Shown: positions 12,440 to 24,500, counted from the first letter of the stretch. The stretch is DNA of 64,000 bases from Rhodamnia argentea (GCF_020921035.1 NC_063154.1:25707448-25771447), one strand, 5' to 3'. Program-made: numbers and translations. Notes: a model not told the origin generated them from the sequence alone.

Positions 12440-13745
12440 AAGAGCCTTGGAGTTTGGTAAAATTAACAAGCAAAATGGAATGTTTCATTTGATTATAATT
12501 GCGATTTTCAAATCAGAGATTAGCAAAGAAAAAAGCCTTAAGGGCTCCACAAACAATATAAAGTTAAGCAAAGTTAATGCGCTATTAAGTAAGGAGATTC
12601 GCATTTCATGGTTAATGACACATGGAATCACGTGAAGAGTAATATCATTGGGTACCACATACTTAGTCACATGAAAAACTTGATTGAGAAAACCGAGAGT
12701 GGTCATTTTTTACCCTTATTTTTATCCATAACAATTTGAAAAGCGTGCTAACAAGTTTTGAGCTTCCCAAGGATTCGATGGTGCTTAGTTAACTTAACTA
12801 CGGTTACGTTCCAGATATCCATGATCGATGCTCATCTCCTCCTTTCTAGTGGTTTGGAACCTTGTTAAGATTTTGGATCCATGGATCTCTGGTACTAGAT
12901 CTTAAACGTCAATAAGTAGAACATCATCAACAATTGCCATTCAATGTACAAATCAATAACACAACCCTTCCATGCTTTATATCAATTCTAAACATATTGA
13001 CGTAATGTTTTGGGCTGACAAACATTTCAATAGTCCTAAAGAAGAAGTTGGGCTTACTTTGGACACATAATAGAGATGACGGCCCAACTTTGGTCTTAAG
13101 GGATCCTCACACGACTCCTTTTGCTCTTCATTTAGGTTTATAAGCCACCTGGATCTTCGAGAACAAATAAGTGATTTGACTCTTTACTTTCTAACATGAG
13201 CCTTGGGATTGGGTAAAATTAAGATGCCAAAGGGAATCTTTCATTTAACTCTAGATACTATAATTTTCAAAGCATAGTTAAATAAAGAAAAAAGCCTTAA
13301 AAGTCACAGAAAAAACAAAAATCGAAATAGGACTCGACAAACAACATAAAGTTCAAGCAAAGTTAATGTGCTACTAAGTAAAAAGTTCCACGTTTCATGA
13401 TGAATGACAAATGAAATCACGTGAAGAGCAATATCATCGGGTATCACATGCATGAGAGGACTGAGAACGGTCATTTTTTTATTTGTATCTTGGTCCCATG
13501 ACAAACTTGAAAAGTGTGCTAGTAAGTTTTCAGCTTCTCAGTGATTTAATGGTGCTTAGTTAACTTAACTAAGGTTACATTACATATATCCATTATCGAT
13601 ACATATCTCCTGATTTCTAGTGATTTGGATCTCCGTTAAGATTATAAATTGTTGGATTTCTAGTACTAAATCTCGACCATCAATAAGTAGAACATCATCG
13701 ACAATTGCTATTCAGTATACAAATCAATAACACAACCATTTTATG
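12440..13745. repeat. Diverged direct duplication, two copies of about 550 bp
   Basis: The stretch 12440-12985 recurs at about 13205-13745 in the same orientation. Shared phrases include AATCACGTGAAGAG, GTGGTCATTTTTT/ACGGTCATTTTTT, GGTGCTTAGTTAACTTAACTA and AATAAGTAGAACATCATC. Many small differences and indels show an old duplication. No coding capacity was recognised. Confidence 0.85.
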
Positions 13746-15899
13746 TGTTAGAGACGTTTCGATCCATATACTATTTCGAAAATTGAAGCTCACTAATTTT
13801 ATCGTTCAATTAAGTTCATTCTGATGTTACTTCTATGTTTTTATTGGGTTTTATTGACCTGCACAAGGAGCTGGTTTAGGCATACTACCTAATCAATATT
13901 TGTCCATTAGTGGTGGCGGAAGGATGTTGAGACTTGGACACTAGTAGTGGTGCCTAGTCAAAGGAAAGAAACGATAAAACCATGTCGATATAATCTAGCT
14001 AATCATATTACTGCTACCATATTGAACTTTTAATTAAAAAGTAGTGGAAGACAGCGAAAAGAAATCTCTCTTTGATAGTAGTAATAGATGATTGCTCATT
14101 TTAGTATACTCATAATTTGGTAGTTAACATAATTAGTGTCTTATAAGAACTTATCCCACTAAAATTGAGCTAAAAAAAAAAAAATTCTAGTTCTCCCATA
14201 TATTGCCACCTCTAGATAAAACTCCGTGTCACGTGGGTCCGAACTATCCTTGTCCATTTGTTCTCTTTATCTGTTACATTTGTTATATAAAAGCACTTAG
14301 TCCACCAGGAATGAAAATTGGATCACTTTATTAATTGGATCTTTGATTCACACACGCCCCACATGCAAATGTCGATGAAAAATATGTACGAATCGATATT
14401 ATTACATTTCAGTTCCTTCCCAATACCTCCCAAGGAAAAGCCCTAATTGGATTCCAGATTGACGGGTTAGTGTTGGAAAAAATTAAAGATGCTACTTCCA
14501 ACGTCCACGTGGGGGTGTGGCCTATCATTGTCAATTTGCTCTCTTAATTAAATTAGTATTCGGTTCCGAGTGTTCTTTCACGATGACGTCGCCCCCCCTC
14601 TCTCTCTCTCTCAATTGGATTTGCTTCGAATCTTCGATTAGACTGGTTTTTGGTAGCTGATATTGTTTGAGTAGATTCAGTTGCTTCATAATGTGAATGA
14701 TTCATTCATCACGTGGGTAAGCCAAATCTCCGGGAGAAAGAAGGAATCGACCATTATCTGTTCAATTCTAGAGTCCTTGTTGATTTATCGTATTTGAGGA
14801 CTTGAATGGCGGACCTGAGGAGCTAAGAAAATTAGAGATTCTCCAAATTTCCTTCTAACAATGTTGATTGCAACAATCTTCATATGATTCACGTGTGTAG
14901 GAGACGTGGGTTGCTAATTTTGCACCCTCTGTTACCACTTGAGGTAATTGAAAAGTAGTTCCGGTGCAGCTAAAGCGGGGGTGTTTTGCATGCTTCTCTC
15001 TTTGATTTTCATGTGAAGGTTCCTCAAACTGGTGTGTGAGTGCTTATGGCTTTGTAGATGGGTCATAGGTTGCTTTTGGTACTTGTTCACTGCTGAAGCA
15101 GTATCTTCAATTGTTCGAGTAGGAAAAGAGTGTCAATCAAATACGATAATATTTTGGGGCAATAAAGCGGACGAAGAACTGGTATTAGCATGATAAATTT
15201 CTCTTTTAGAAGTCTGAGCGCGTCCCTGTTAATCCTTTTCTGTTACTAATGAGAATGCTTTCTATGCATCGAAATGTCAATCAGCTTCAACTTATCGTTT
15301 TACGGTGACCTGAGTTCTGAATTCCAAGTTCATCGTGTTAGGATTGGCAACATTTGGTAGATTAAGTCTCATGCATGTGAGTATAGACGCAAGAAGGGAT
15401 AACGTGCATGCAGGAAATAGTTGCATAATTACAAAAGATATTTGAGTGGCCTTGTTATAGATTTAACATTGTTTCTTGGGCCAGTTTACCTTATCCATGC
15501 TGTATTCTTTCCCCAATTAGAGAATTAGTAGGTGTTTTAGTAGAACTGACCGATTGCATCTTACTGTATATGCTTGCTTGTGTGATTGTGCTTTTTAGGT
15601 AGGAAACGTATTCAAGGGCATATATATCAAGCTTACGTGTCGGTTCCATTTACATTCGTGATGCAGCTTGGGAAGGGTCAAAGGGGGCAGTAAGGATTGG
15701 AATAATTTGAATATCCATCTCTGGGAAAATCTTATTCTTCTGCTTTTAAAGAGGAGATCATTGCACGTGGAAAAAAAATCTCTATAATTATTTCTTGAGG
15801 GACCGCGCTGCAAAGTTAGGACACTGGGCTTTCGGGTTGGAGTAATAGTTCAATGATATCAATGAATTGTTCTCTGGTCTTTGTATTCTTCAATAAGTT
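13746..15899. other. Intergenic DNA upstream of the FCP1-like pseudogene
   Basis: No coding region supported. A short CT run lies at 14597-14613. Several CACGTG/CACGTGG words occur between 14230 and 14900. Part of this may be the old leader and promoter of the phosphatase-like gene that follows, but there is nothing decisive. Confidence 0.5.
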
Positions 15900-16292
15900 A
15901 TGGAGGCAGAGCGGTACAGTGGTAGTAGCTCAGTCGTGAAGAAGAGATATTAATATCAAGCAAGAAGCATGTCTTTGCAAATTCCGGATATATTGTCAGA
16001 GAGGACTAGTGTTGAACCTCCCAGAAAGAAGCTTCTTATACTTGATCAGAATGGACTCTTGGCAGATATATTTCCATATGTTGGCGGGAGATGTGAACCG
16101 GACTTAATTGTGTCAAGAAAAGCAGGTAAAGAGTTGAGAATTGGTGAAAGGTTGTTGATTTCTTTTATATAATCTTAGAACATAGTTCTAACTCATCGTT
16201 TGCTATTCTTGCTGCATTCAAAAGGTCCTTTGTTCATGATTTTTTGCAGTATTGCTTTGAGAAATCAACTGTTGGGGCTTGATCTTCGAGGA
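15900..16292 (+). pseudogene. FCP1/HAD-type phosphatase pseudogene
   Basis: The reading frame from ATG 15900 gives MEAERYSGSSSVVKKRY, a TAA stop at 15951, and then continues in frame to PRKKLLILDQNGLLADI and CEPDLIVSRKA. This is the N-terminal part of an FCP1/NIF-type HAD phosphatase-like protein, with the LDxNGLL motif in place of DxDxT. A GTAAAG donor follows at 16124. The next exon, from about 16217, reads FKRSFVHDFLQYCFEK, then TGA at 16280-16282 where the family has Trp, then SSRTK. The acceptor before it ends GCAT instead of GCAG. Two stops plus a damaged splice site, with no later exons found, make this a decayed truncated copy. Confidence 0.75.
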
Positions 16293-18067
16293 CAAAGTAA
16301 TGTTATTCAGCCTATGACCTGCAGTCTCCTCGTTCTTGTAATTCCTTAAGCACCATCACAAGACTTCTCTCTCTGTGTGCATGTAGTCTGTTGGAATCGT
16401 GATCCGGATCATAGGAATTGGTTAGGATTGCCATCCCAACTATGATTCCACTGATCCAGATTTAGATGGCAATTCTGCTTTTTCAACGCGGAGCAAACAC
16501 CAAATTGGACGTCCTTCCCCCAGCCCATGTGCCACTTTCTTAAATAATGTTTTCAGTCCCCATTTGGAGAATATACGGTTCGGAGAACTAAGGGAAAAGG
16601 ATGGAGATGCATGCACAGTAGAAAACAAAGCAGAGCAAGAGACACCCATCTCCTTCTACTACTTCTACTTCTTCAGTCTTTGAGCCAATGATGGTTAGAC
16701 GGGCATCAACCACCTCAGGCCCTTTGAATTGTACCGTCCTTTGGAGATAAGGGAGACAAAGCTTCCGTCCCTGCAACCAGATGAGAGAGATTAATCCTTA
16801 AGAAAATCGGGGCACGATTTTACTTGGCTAAGAAGCGTAATTTCTTTCTTTGGATCTTATGATTGTCGATCTGATTGTCGAACATCGCGAAAAGGATCCT
16901 CCTTGGGATCCTGATCCTGACGACCTAGTGTTCTGCGGATGTGTGTGTCACTTCACGATAAAGGACGGGAGATTCCAAAGGGAAATTGCTTTTCTGTTGG
17001 GCAAGCAGCTCTCACATGGAGTTTTTTTTTTTTTTTTTTGGGTTCTCTATGTTGGTGTCCCTTTTGTCCGTCGCTCATCTTGCATGGATGGAGACTTGCT
17101 GCAGACCATTAAGGAAGAACAAGGGCTACTGTTCAGTTCCTCATCAGTTTGGTGTAAGATCGATCTACTTTTCAGTTCCTCATCGATGGAGTGTGGGAAA
17201 GTTTCTCTACGTTCCGCTTCTATTACCGAATCCTCTGGCCTCCAGTCCTTCAGATGGAATCTACATCTAGTACTTATTTTCCAGCTGTTATTCCATTACG
17301 AATGAGCTCACTACCTGAGAAGTGCAATGCAAAATGTTACTCTGGTTTGATGAAAGTTAGGCTTCCTTATTCCCATATCCTTAACTCGAAAATCTTTTCT
17401 AGTAGCATACGATCGAATGGCGTAACATAGTAATTAAGTTTTTATTTATCCGCGCTTTCTGCAGTTTATTGTCTATTTTTAGATTAAAAGTTATACAGAC
17501 ATTCAAGCATAAAAGAGTGTTGTTGTTAATGTATTAATAATATGACATTAATCATTTTGAGCAACTTATATAAGGAAATGATGCTTTGACCTATCACATT
17601 TCATTTGTTCTTATGTACATGTAATGTATGTGTTTTAATTTAGCAAACGTATTTGTATACCGATATATGAGATTCCTCGTCGGGATCTGGCGAGGGCAAC
17701 CCTCGCCCTTGCCTGGTATAGGCGGGTGAGGGCGGTCCTTGCTTGAGTCTAGTGACCTCACCGGTGGCTCGGGGAGGGAGGAGGGACAAAAGAAAATATA
17801 AAAGTAAAGAAAAAGGAAAAAAAAAAGGAAAAACTTATAAATGATGAGAATGACCTTCGCTAGGCACATCTTTAAAACAATAAGTAGCTCTGCACCTTCC
17901 ACGATTCAAAAAGGTCCGAGATTACCGAGTCCATCATTACAGCCCTACGAAAATGCTGGCAGAAGAAATCTCTTCGCAGGAAGTGTGTTGCAGTTAGGCA
18001 ATGCACAATCCATAGACCGACAAAATTCATACGGTGGTAAATCCACAAGCAAACTTCGCATCGCATT
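16293..18067. other. Intergenic DNA with low-confidence open frames
   Basis: An open frame of about 150 codons on the plus strand (16850-17305) runs through a T-tract (17023-17039) and resembles no family that I recognise; minus-strand frames at 16440-16776 are also unassigned. Bases 17675-17790 are a GC-rich repeat phrase of the GAGGGC/CCTCGCC type. No gene is called. Confidence 0.45.
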
Positions 18068-18380
18068 GGTAAAGAGAACAAAAATGATGATAATTCCAAT
18101 TGCACAGTGCAAGAGATGTTATAAGGACAATATCTTTAACGAAAGATATTATGAGTAGTATTTATCGCCCGTGACAAGGAATAAATTGTAATTAGTAATG
18201 CCATTAAATAAATGAGCGATGTTGGTAAAGAAAACAAAAATGATGATAATTCCAGTTGCACAGCGCAAGAGATGTTATAAGGACAATATCTTTAACGAAA
18301 GATATTACGAGTAGTATTTATCGCCCGTGACAAGGAATAAATTGTAATTAGTAATGTCATTAAATAAATGAGCGACGTTG
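18068..18380. repeat. Direct tandem repeat, two copies of about 157 bp
   Basis: The phrase AAAAATGATGATAATTCCA followed by GACAATATCTTTAACGAAAG and AAATAAATGAGCGA occurs at about 18078-18224 and again at about 18235-18380 with only a few substitutions. It is non-coding and looks like a recent local duplication. Confidence 0.9.
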
Positions 18381-19820
18381 CCGGTTTGTAAAATCTCTCT
18401 TGTCATCGTATTCATAAAGAGAGGAAAAAAAAAGGACGAGTGTAATCCAAAAGTGCAAATGGAAAGAAACACTGATCAAGGAAGGAAGATTACACACTGA
18501 TCTCACTCTCATTATGGGACAAATGGTTTGCAAACAAAGATGCATTCAAACCTGAATTTAGATTCGGACTTTCCGATGAAAATTGGTGCAAATGGAAAGA
18601 AACGCCGCCGATTTGTTGCTCCCCATGATGCTCCCGGAATCTTGTTAACCTATTAAAAAACACTTGCGCAATTGCAGTTGCATTGGCGAGGCTTAACTTA
18701 ATTTTTTGTTTAAAAATCCGCTAGGCGTCCACGTGGACTGAATTTTTTAAAAAGTGGCCACGTGGACGCTATGTGGACTAACATTTTTTTCATAAAAAAA
18801 AATTCCACATAATATTAAGAAATTAATAAAAATACCACGTGTACTATTTGGCTGGAATTAATGCTTAAGTGATCGTTTTTTGTGGAATTGACGCTTAAGT
18901 GATTGTTTTTCTCCAATTTGATACTTGATCCAAAAAACATATTGGCACTAAAATGAGCGCCGTGCATAAATATTGGTGCTCGAGGTGTCATTTCACAACT
19001 TGAGAAATTTCTTGGAAGCTTCGTATGAGTTTCCTCTTAGCAAAGAAAGTCCAAAACACTGTCTACCCCAAAATAAAGAACAGTTCAATTTTCGAAGCAT
19101 TAATTACAAATAAATGACTAAGTCCAAAGCACTGTCTACCCCAAAATAAAGAGATTTGAAAACGCAGGCATAGAAGGGGAATTGACGTGCAACTTGGAAT
19201 CTCCTTTATTAACAAGGAAAGCACGAATAGATGATGCTACCCTAGTTGACGATGCCCTTCATCCTGTTTACCCCAAAACTAGAGGGGGAATAACACTGTC
19301 TGCCCCAAATTGTCTACAACCTTAGTGTGCATGCACATGTAAATGTTGCTGAGTTATCCGTGGTTAAATCGATAAAACATGTTGATTTTTTTAATCTTGG
19401 ATGACGATATCTTTTTTTCCTAAAAAAATTCGAAATTCTACCTTCTACTTTGCTTCTTTTTCCATAATGATCCATGTATTGTTGAAGGGTTTTCACCATG
19501 ACACGCACTGTGGTGTCCAACTTGACATTACATCGATTAAGATAAGGGAATGGCCAAATGGTGGACATTTTAAAATGGACATGGACCATTTTGAATCAAC
19601 AAAAAGTAGCGGTTAATTGCCGATACAAGTATGTGGACCACTTATAACATTGCCCCAATGGATCGACTTTCTAGTAACAAGTACTACATTTGCGAATGCC
19701 ACTTCAATGTTTTCTAGTAACAATTACTACCTTGACCATCAATTGCTTTCACGTGCAGAACGAGTATTACCTTCCCAATTCCACTCATGCTTAAGACACA
19801 TATTCTCCGCCAGAGTAACT
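18381..19820. other. Intergenic DNA with short inverted and direct repeats
   Basis: No gene supported. Bases 18725-18770 form a short hairpin whose arms contain TCCACGTGGA-type G-box words. The phrase CTGTCTACCCCAAAA recurs at about 19060 and 19133, with variants near 19264 and 19295. The last part leads into the promoter of the neprosin-like locus. Confidence 0.55.
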
Positions 19821-19821
19821 C

Positions 19822-20229
19822 AGAATCAGAGTCCATCTTTTCTGAGTAATATCTGATTCTATATAAGAGGATAATTCGGACATCCAATACGTGCAAAGGA
19901 CTCTCATTTGCTAATTTCCAAGAGCTCTGTTCTGCAATGCGAGCTCTGTCCTGCAATGCGAGCTCTATCATGATCTTTACCATTTGGGTGATTTTGTCGA
20001 CAATCTTTGTGACTACGCTGAGCCGTGCTGCAGAGGTATCACTTAGCTCTGCCTGTTCATTGCTTTACTCTATTCACCCTCCTTATTCAAAGTCCACTGA
20101 AATTGGCTTGTTCATGGATAGATGAAGCAAAACGTGAAGCGACTCAATGTACCATTGACTCCAAATGTGAAACGGCTCAATCTGAGCCGGAATGACTTGG
20201 AAAAACTACCGGCTGAAGTCCATGAAGTG
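19822..20229. repeat. Left arm of the neprosin-locus inverted repeat
   Basis: About 410 bases, from CAGAATCAGAGTCC to GTCCATGAAG, are the reverse complement of 21080-21485 with a low percentage of mismatches and a few small indels. The arm holds a TATA box (19860-19866), the signal-peptide exon and a second short frame. Because the two arms flank about 850 bases of coding exons, a read-through transcript could fold into a long hairpin. Confidence 0.93.
19860..19866 (+). promoter_or_regulatory. TATA box of the neprosin-like gene
   Basis: TATATAA in the context GATTCTATATAAGAGG, about 70 bases before the ATG at 19937. Its mirror copy in the right arm is at 21439-21445 on the minus strand. Confidence 0.6.
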
Positions 20230-21073
20230 AGTGCAGTACATCACCAGAAGATTTACTGTGCTGTTGATTTCGAATTACTTTTTGTTTATGTGTCCTTAAG
20301 TTTCACTTCCGTATATTGGTCAGTATGCTGCAGTAGAATTGTCCCATGGCATCTTCTTGGGAGCTCGTGCAACAATTAACGTCTGGGATCCAAAAGTAAT
20401 AAAGCCGGAAGTCAGTACCTCTCAAATTTGGGTCGTATCAGGTGCCGGAATGAATATAAACAGTGTGGAGGCCGGAGTGCTGGTAAGAACTTAAGAACGA
20501 TTGAATCTGAACGTTTTAGTAAGATTGGCATTCCAAATGTGTGTAGATATAGAAGATAAGTGGTTTGGGTTCTTATTATAGGTCGATTCAGTGTCTTCTC
20601 CCACCAACCAGGCAAGGATTTTCGTATATTGGACCGTGAGTTTTGAACTTTACAATTTTTTCACGAACATATCAAACATTGACATGCTTTTCCTGGGTGG
20701 ACTTTAGAACGATAGCTATCGGACCGGCTGCTACGATCTCCTATGCACGGGATTTGTACTAACAGGTAGCAAATTTCGTCCAGGCTCTCTGCTTGAACCA
20801 TTTTCCACCTATGGTGGAAGCCAACGGCAGATAAGTATAGCCATAACGAAGGTAATGGACCAATCTTTTAGGTGAATATACATGGGGATATTTTCTTAGT
20901 CTTATGTCTTCTAACAAAAAAAATTTCAGGATCAAGTTACAGGAAATTGGTTGCTGCGCATTGAGAACGAGAACGTAGGATACTGGCCCAAAGGACTCTT
21001 CACTTCTCTAAGTAGCCATGCTGATAAAATTCAGTGGGGCGGAGACACCAGCGAAAATTTTGATCCCCAATGA
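19937..21073 (+). pseudogene. Neprosin-domain (DUF239) secreted protein gene, C-terminally truncated
   Basis: The first exon begins at ATG 19937 and encodes a hydrophobic signal-type leader, IMIFTIWVILSTIFVTT. Four further exons are clear: 20324-20482 (YAAVELSHGIFLGARATINV onward), 20582-20635 (ending RIFVYWT), 20708-20851 (NDSYRTGCYDLLCTGFV onward) and 20930-21073 (GYWPKGLF and DKIQWGGD). All have GT-AG borders and compatible phase. These are the hallmarks of the neprosin domain of plant secreted glutamic-peptidase-like proteins. The last 50-60 residues of the domain are missing: the frame ends in TGA at 21071, 7-10 bases before the inverted copy of the first exon begins. The propeptide part between 20125 and 20323 is poorly matched and its splicing is unclear. 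Probably a non-functional or altered copy. Confidence 0.75.
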
Positions 21074-21079
21074 GAGAAT

Positions 21080-21485
21080 GCTTCATGGACTTCAGGCGGT
21101 GGTTTCTCCAAGTCATTCCCACTCAGATTGAGCCGTTTCACATTTGGAGTCAATGGTACATTGAGCCGCTTCACGTTTTGCTTCATCTGTCCATGAACAA
21201 GCCAATTCCAGTGGACTTTGAATAGGGTGGGCGAACAGAGCAAAGCAATGAACAGGCAGAGCTAAGTGATACCTCTGCGGCACGGCTCAGTGCAGTCACA
21301 ACGATTGTCGACAAAATCACCCAAATGGTAAAGATCATGATAGAGCTCGCATTGCAGAACAGAGCCATTGCAGAATAGAGCTCTTGGAAATGAGCAAATG
21401 AGAGTCTTTTGCATGTATTGGATGTCCGAATTATCCTCTTATATAGAATCAGATATTACTTAGAAAAGATGGACTCTGATTCTAA
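21080..21485. repeat. Right arm of the neprosin-locus inverted repeat
   Basis: Reverse complement of 19822-20229. It repeats, on the minus strand, the TATA box (21439-21445), the signal-peptide frame (start near 21368, reading FTIWVILSTIVVTALSRAAE) and the short KQNVKRLNVPLTPNVKRLNL frame. The inner junction falls right after the truncated neprosin stop codon, so the inverted duplication probably caused the truncation. Confidence 0.93.
21439..21445 (-). promoter_or_regulatory. Mirror-image TATA box facing the neprosin exons
   Basis: TATATAA on the minus strand, in the same context as the left-arm box. If active it would drive transcription leftward, antisense to the neprosin exons. Confidence 0.45.
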
Positions 21486-21569
21486 CATAAGTCACTCGGT
21501 TAAACATTGTTTTTTTTTTTTTTTGTCTATTCTCCTAAATTGCAGCTTCTGAAAAAACACCTGAATTGA

Positions 21570-22140
21570 ACTATATAGCATAGAAAGCTCTCCATAAAAA
21601 AATGTAATTAGAGTAAGTAAGGAAATCCCCGCGGCACCGTATAAATTTGTGTTTCTGCAGACACTTGGTATTTCAGTTGCTAGTTCTATATACTGCTGGC
21701 TGTTCTTGAGTGATTTGGTGGCTAACTTACCTTGCGGCTCTCTAGTTTGCAAGTCTGGTCTCAGCGACCAAAGGACAATGTAAGAAAATTGTCATCTGGA
21801 GATCTAGACATTGGAATAGTGGGTTTTCACACAGTTAGTGAATTTGGATAGGTAAGCAGAAGATGTTCTACTCTGAAGCTGTGAAAACAATTTATTGCAC
21901 GGTTTTCCCCTGCTTTGGATGAAGGGGAAGATCAAGAGCGCTTTATCAAAACAAAAAGTCTTACTTGCTTTCAATCTGAAACCAAAAGATATTGGAACAA
22001 GTGTTCACGCTAAAACCAAAAAATTATGAATAATTCGTTTCTGATTTGGAATGTTAATGTTCGCAGTTTTTTCAAGACTAGGTGTGTTTGGTATCAGACA
22101 CAAGTCAAAATTGAAAAGTTAAGGGGAAAAAAAGAAAAGC
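21570..22140 (+). pseudogene. HISN1 fragment A (exon 3 and flanking introns)
   Basis: This stretch is homologous to the reverse complement of about 4480-3865, covering intron 2 end, exon 3 and part of intron 3 of HISN1. The exon-3 copy is 21738-21851, the same 114 bases long as the original, and still reads [10 protein letters not shown]. Its acceptor AG has become GG (CTTGCGG), and its last codon CAG has become TAG (21849-21851). The intron content shows a DNA-level duplication. Confidence 0.9.
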
Positions 22141-22384
22141 GGCCCTATTCGATATGTCGGGTAAACAATATATTCGGACATGCTTGGATTAACTCGGATA
22201 AAAAGAATCCATAACGAAGTCGCGGGGTCCTCCGATTACAAATTCTCTCACTATCATATAAATTAAAAAAAAAAGGGCTAAATTATTTGTTTCATCTTTG
22301 TTTTGAATTGAGAATTATGAATGTTTGACTTGTTAAATTGTATTTGACCGATCATGTGAATTGACGGCCAGCAGTCAAGCTCCG

Positions 22385-23153
22385 CAACAGGCGAAATCTA
22401 ACTATTGATAACAAAGCCCGACCACCAATAGAGGAGCTCGGTTATGTGAAAACAAAGCCTAGATGCCAGCGGCGGTGGCTGACGACCGGCGGCAACGGTG
22501 GTGATGGGAGGGACGGATCAGTAATGGAATTGAGCGATGCAATGATCAAAATCTTGTGAAAAATCCGAAATGGTACAATGTAATCGATCTCATTCCTCAT
22601 GTTTATTTTGCAAGGATTCCATTTCACGGAATCCGAAATCGGTATCTCTTATTTTTGTCAAGCTTGAAATTAGTGGGAATTAAAATCCATTTTGTCGGCG
22701 GGATTGGATTTAGAAAACGAACCCAACGGGAGGGAGAGCGGGACATTGCCACGGGACATTCAATTGTTCGTACTCGGGTCAAGCGCGACATTCGCCGTGA
22801 AGTCGCACGTGTGGACGAAAGTGACGAAGGTGACCTTTTGCTCAGCTTCCCACGCGCACAAACTGCCGCTCTTTTTTACTCCCTCACCGCCGTCGCTCTC
22901 CACTCGCGGCGGCGCTCCATTATCTCCACGCTTGGAAACTCTGTGTCAATCATTCTCTGAAGCTGCGAGAGCTCTCGGAGCCTCACTCACCATCCCAATG
23001 GCGCCGCCCGCATTGATGTCGCTGGTGTCGCTGTCCTGCGGTTCCCAAGCAGCTCCTCTCGCCATCCTCAATCACGCCTTCTATCTCCGCCTTCCGCGCC
23101 CGCACGTCCATTGGCATCTCTCCAAAAAGCCGTCCGCGTCCCCGAGGATCCAT
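22385..23153 (+). pseudogene. HISN1 fragment B (promoter and 5' part of exon 1)
   Basis: Homologous to the reverse complement of about 6035-5310: upstream DNA, leader and the first ~50 codons of HISN1. The copied ATG is at 22998. The frame starts MAPPALMSLVSLSCGSQ, is shifted in the middle, returns to KPSASPRI, and then breaks at about 23153, where unrelated-order HISN1 DNA begins. The GA/CT microsatellite of the parent leader is missing here. Confidence 0.9.
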
Positions 23154-24500
23154 CTATAAAGACACAAGAAAGAAACTTAAGCAGTTAATAATGGGCAATC
23201 GCTCTGGCACCTCATGAGGAAACTTGCTATATAGGACATACGGCACAATAAACGATGACATTTAAGATCTGAAAATTCAAACATGCGTAGGTGAAACCAG
23301 TAGCAAGCAACTCTGAGTGGTTTCTCTGCAGCATATCAGAATTGAGAGCATAACGTTTCTTACTGGGAGAGATAAACGGCAATCCCCATAATGAAGAGCT
23401 TCATGAACAATTATAAGATTGGCGTTACCCTGAATATCAGTAGCATGAGCTCTCCTTGGACATTCTACTGTGTCACATTAGTGTTGCGAAATCAACACTC
23501 TACGATGTCATGAAGTTGAAAAGCTCGATGAAAATGCAAAACCATCACAAAAAGATACAGAAAGAGCTCTGATATATGAAGTTGAAGCATTCAGGAAGTT
23601 TTCGTCTATGTCCTGCATTCCTCGCAAGGTGACCCCTCAATCATCATTCTAGGATTTCAAGTCATAGTTTCCCAATCCACACACCCGAACGAACACCAAA
23701 TGTATGAACACTCTAACCACCTAACCTATCTGAAAGCTTCAGAGGTGCATACCGAAACTTGACCGCCATTCAGTAATTCTGCTAATTCAAGCCTTTTTCA
23801 ACATTGTTTCCGTGGGAAAGAGTAAACAACCCAAATGGATTCATAAAACAAGTTGCATGCGATCCGCAACTTCTATTGTCATCCATTCAGGTAAGATCTG
23901 TGATCCAACCGCTCTGCTGCATATTTGACACATAGAAGTACCAATGTCTTCTACTGACAACTAATCTATCAATAGTTCATCTTTCAAGGACAACATTCTG
24001 ATTATGAACAAGCAGGGGAAGGATGTCATACTACTGAGGCTACAACTGAACTTTCAAAATCCCTTCACCTCTTCTTCACGTGTCAATGATGGCCTACACT
24101 TTCTAAAGACAATAGGAAAACTAGGATCTTCCGTCCGATGCTCACAGGGACTCTTCAAAGTTAAATTATTCAGACAACCATTCCCCAATGAATTTTGTTC
24201 ATAGTAGTCAATGTGTAATCGACACGCAGCATTTTCAATTTGCAGTGGGGTATCTGGTGTGACTTTTGTTTTAGCGTTCTGGTGTGCCGTAGACGTTGCC
24301 CTTAGCATTTCAAGTTTAACTTGTGTTTGATACCAAACACACCTAGTCTTGAAAAAACTGTGAACATTAACATTTCAAATCAGAAACCAGTTATTCATAA
24401 TTTTTTGGTTTTGGCATGAACGCTTGCTCCAATATTTTTAGTTTTAGAGGGAATGCAAGTATGACTTTTTGTTTGATATACCTCATCTTATTTTCAAGTA
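23154..24500 (-). pseudogene. HISN1 fragment C (parts of exons 5 and 4 plus intron 3)
   Basis: Homologous in direct orientation to about 2656-4035. The exon-5 copy is cut: about 140 bases matching 2826-2963 are missing, so only its 3' end (about 23289-23325) remains. The exon-4 copy lies at about 23364-23431. An extra stretch of about 115 bases near 24060-24175 is absent from the parent intron. It joins fragment B head-on, so B and C read in opposite senses, unlike the parent gene. Confidence 0.9.

Noticed and set aside
16850..17305. 151-codon plus-strand frame
   Set aside because: Contains a phenylalanine run from a T-tract and repeated SSSS phrases from local repeats; no family resemblance.
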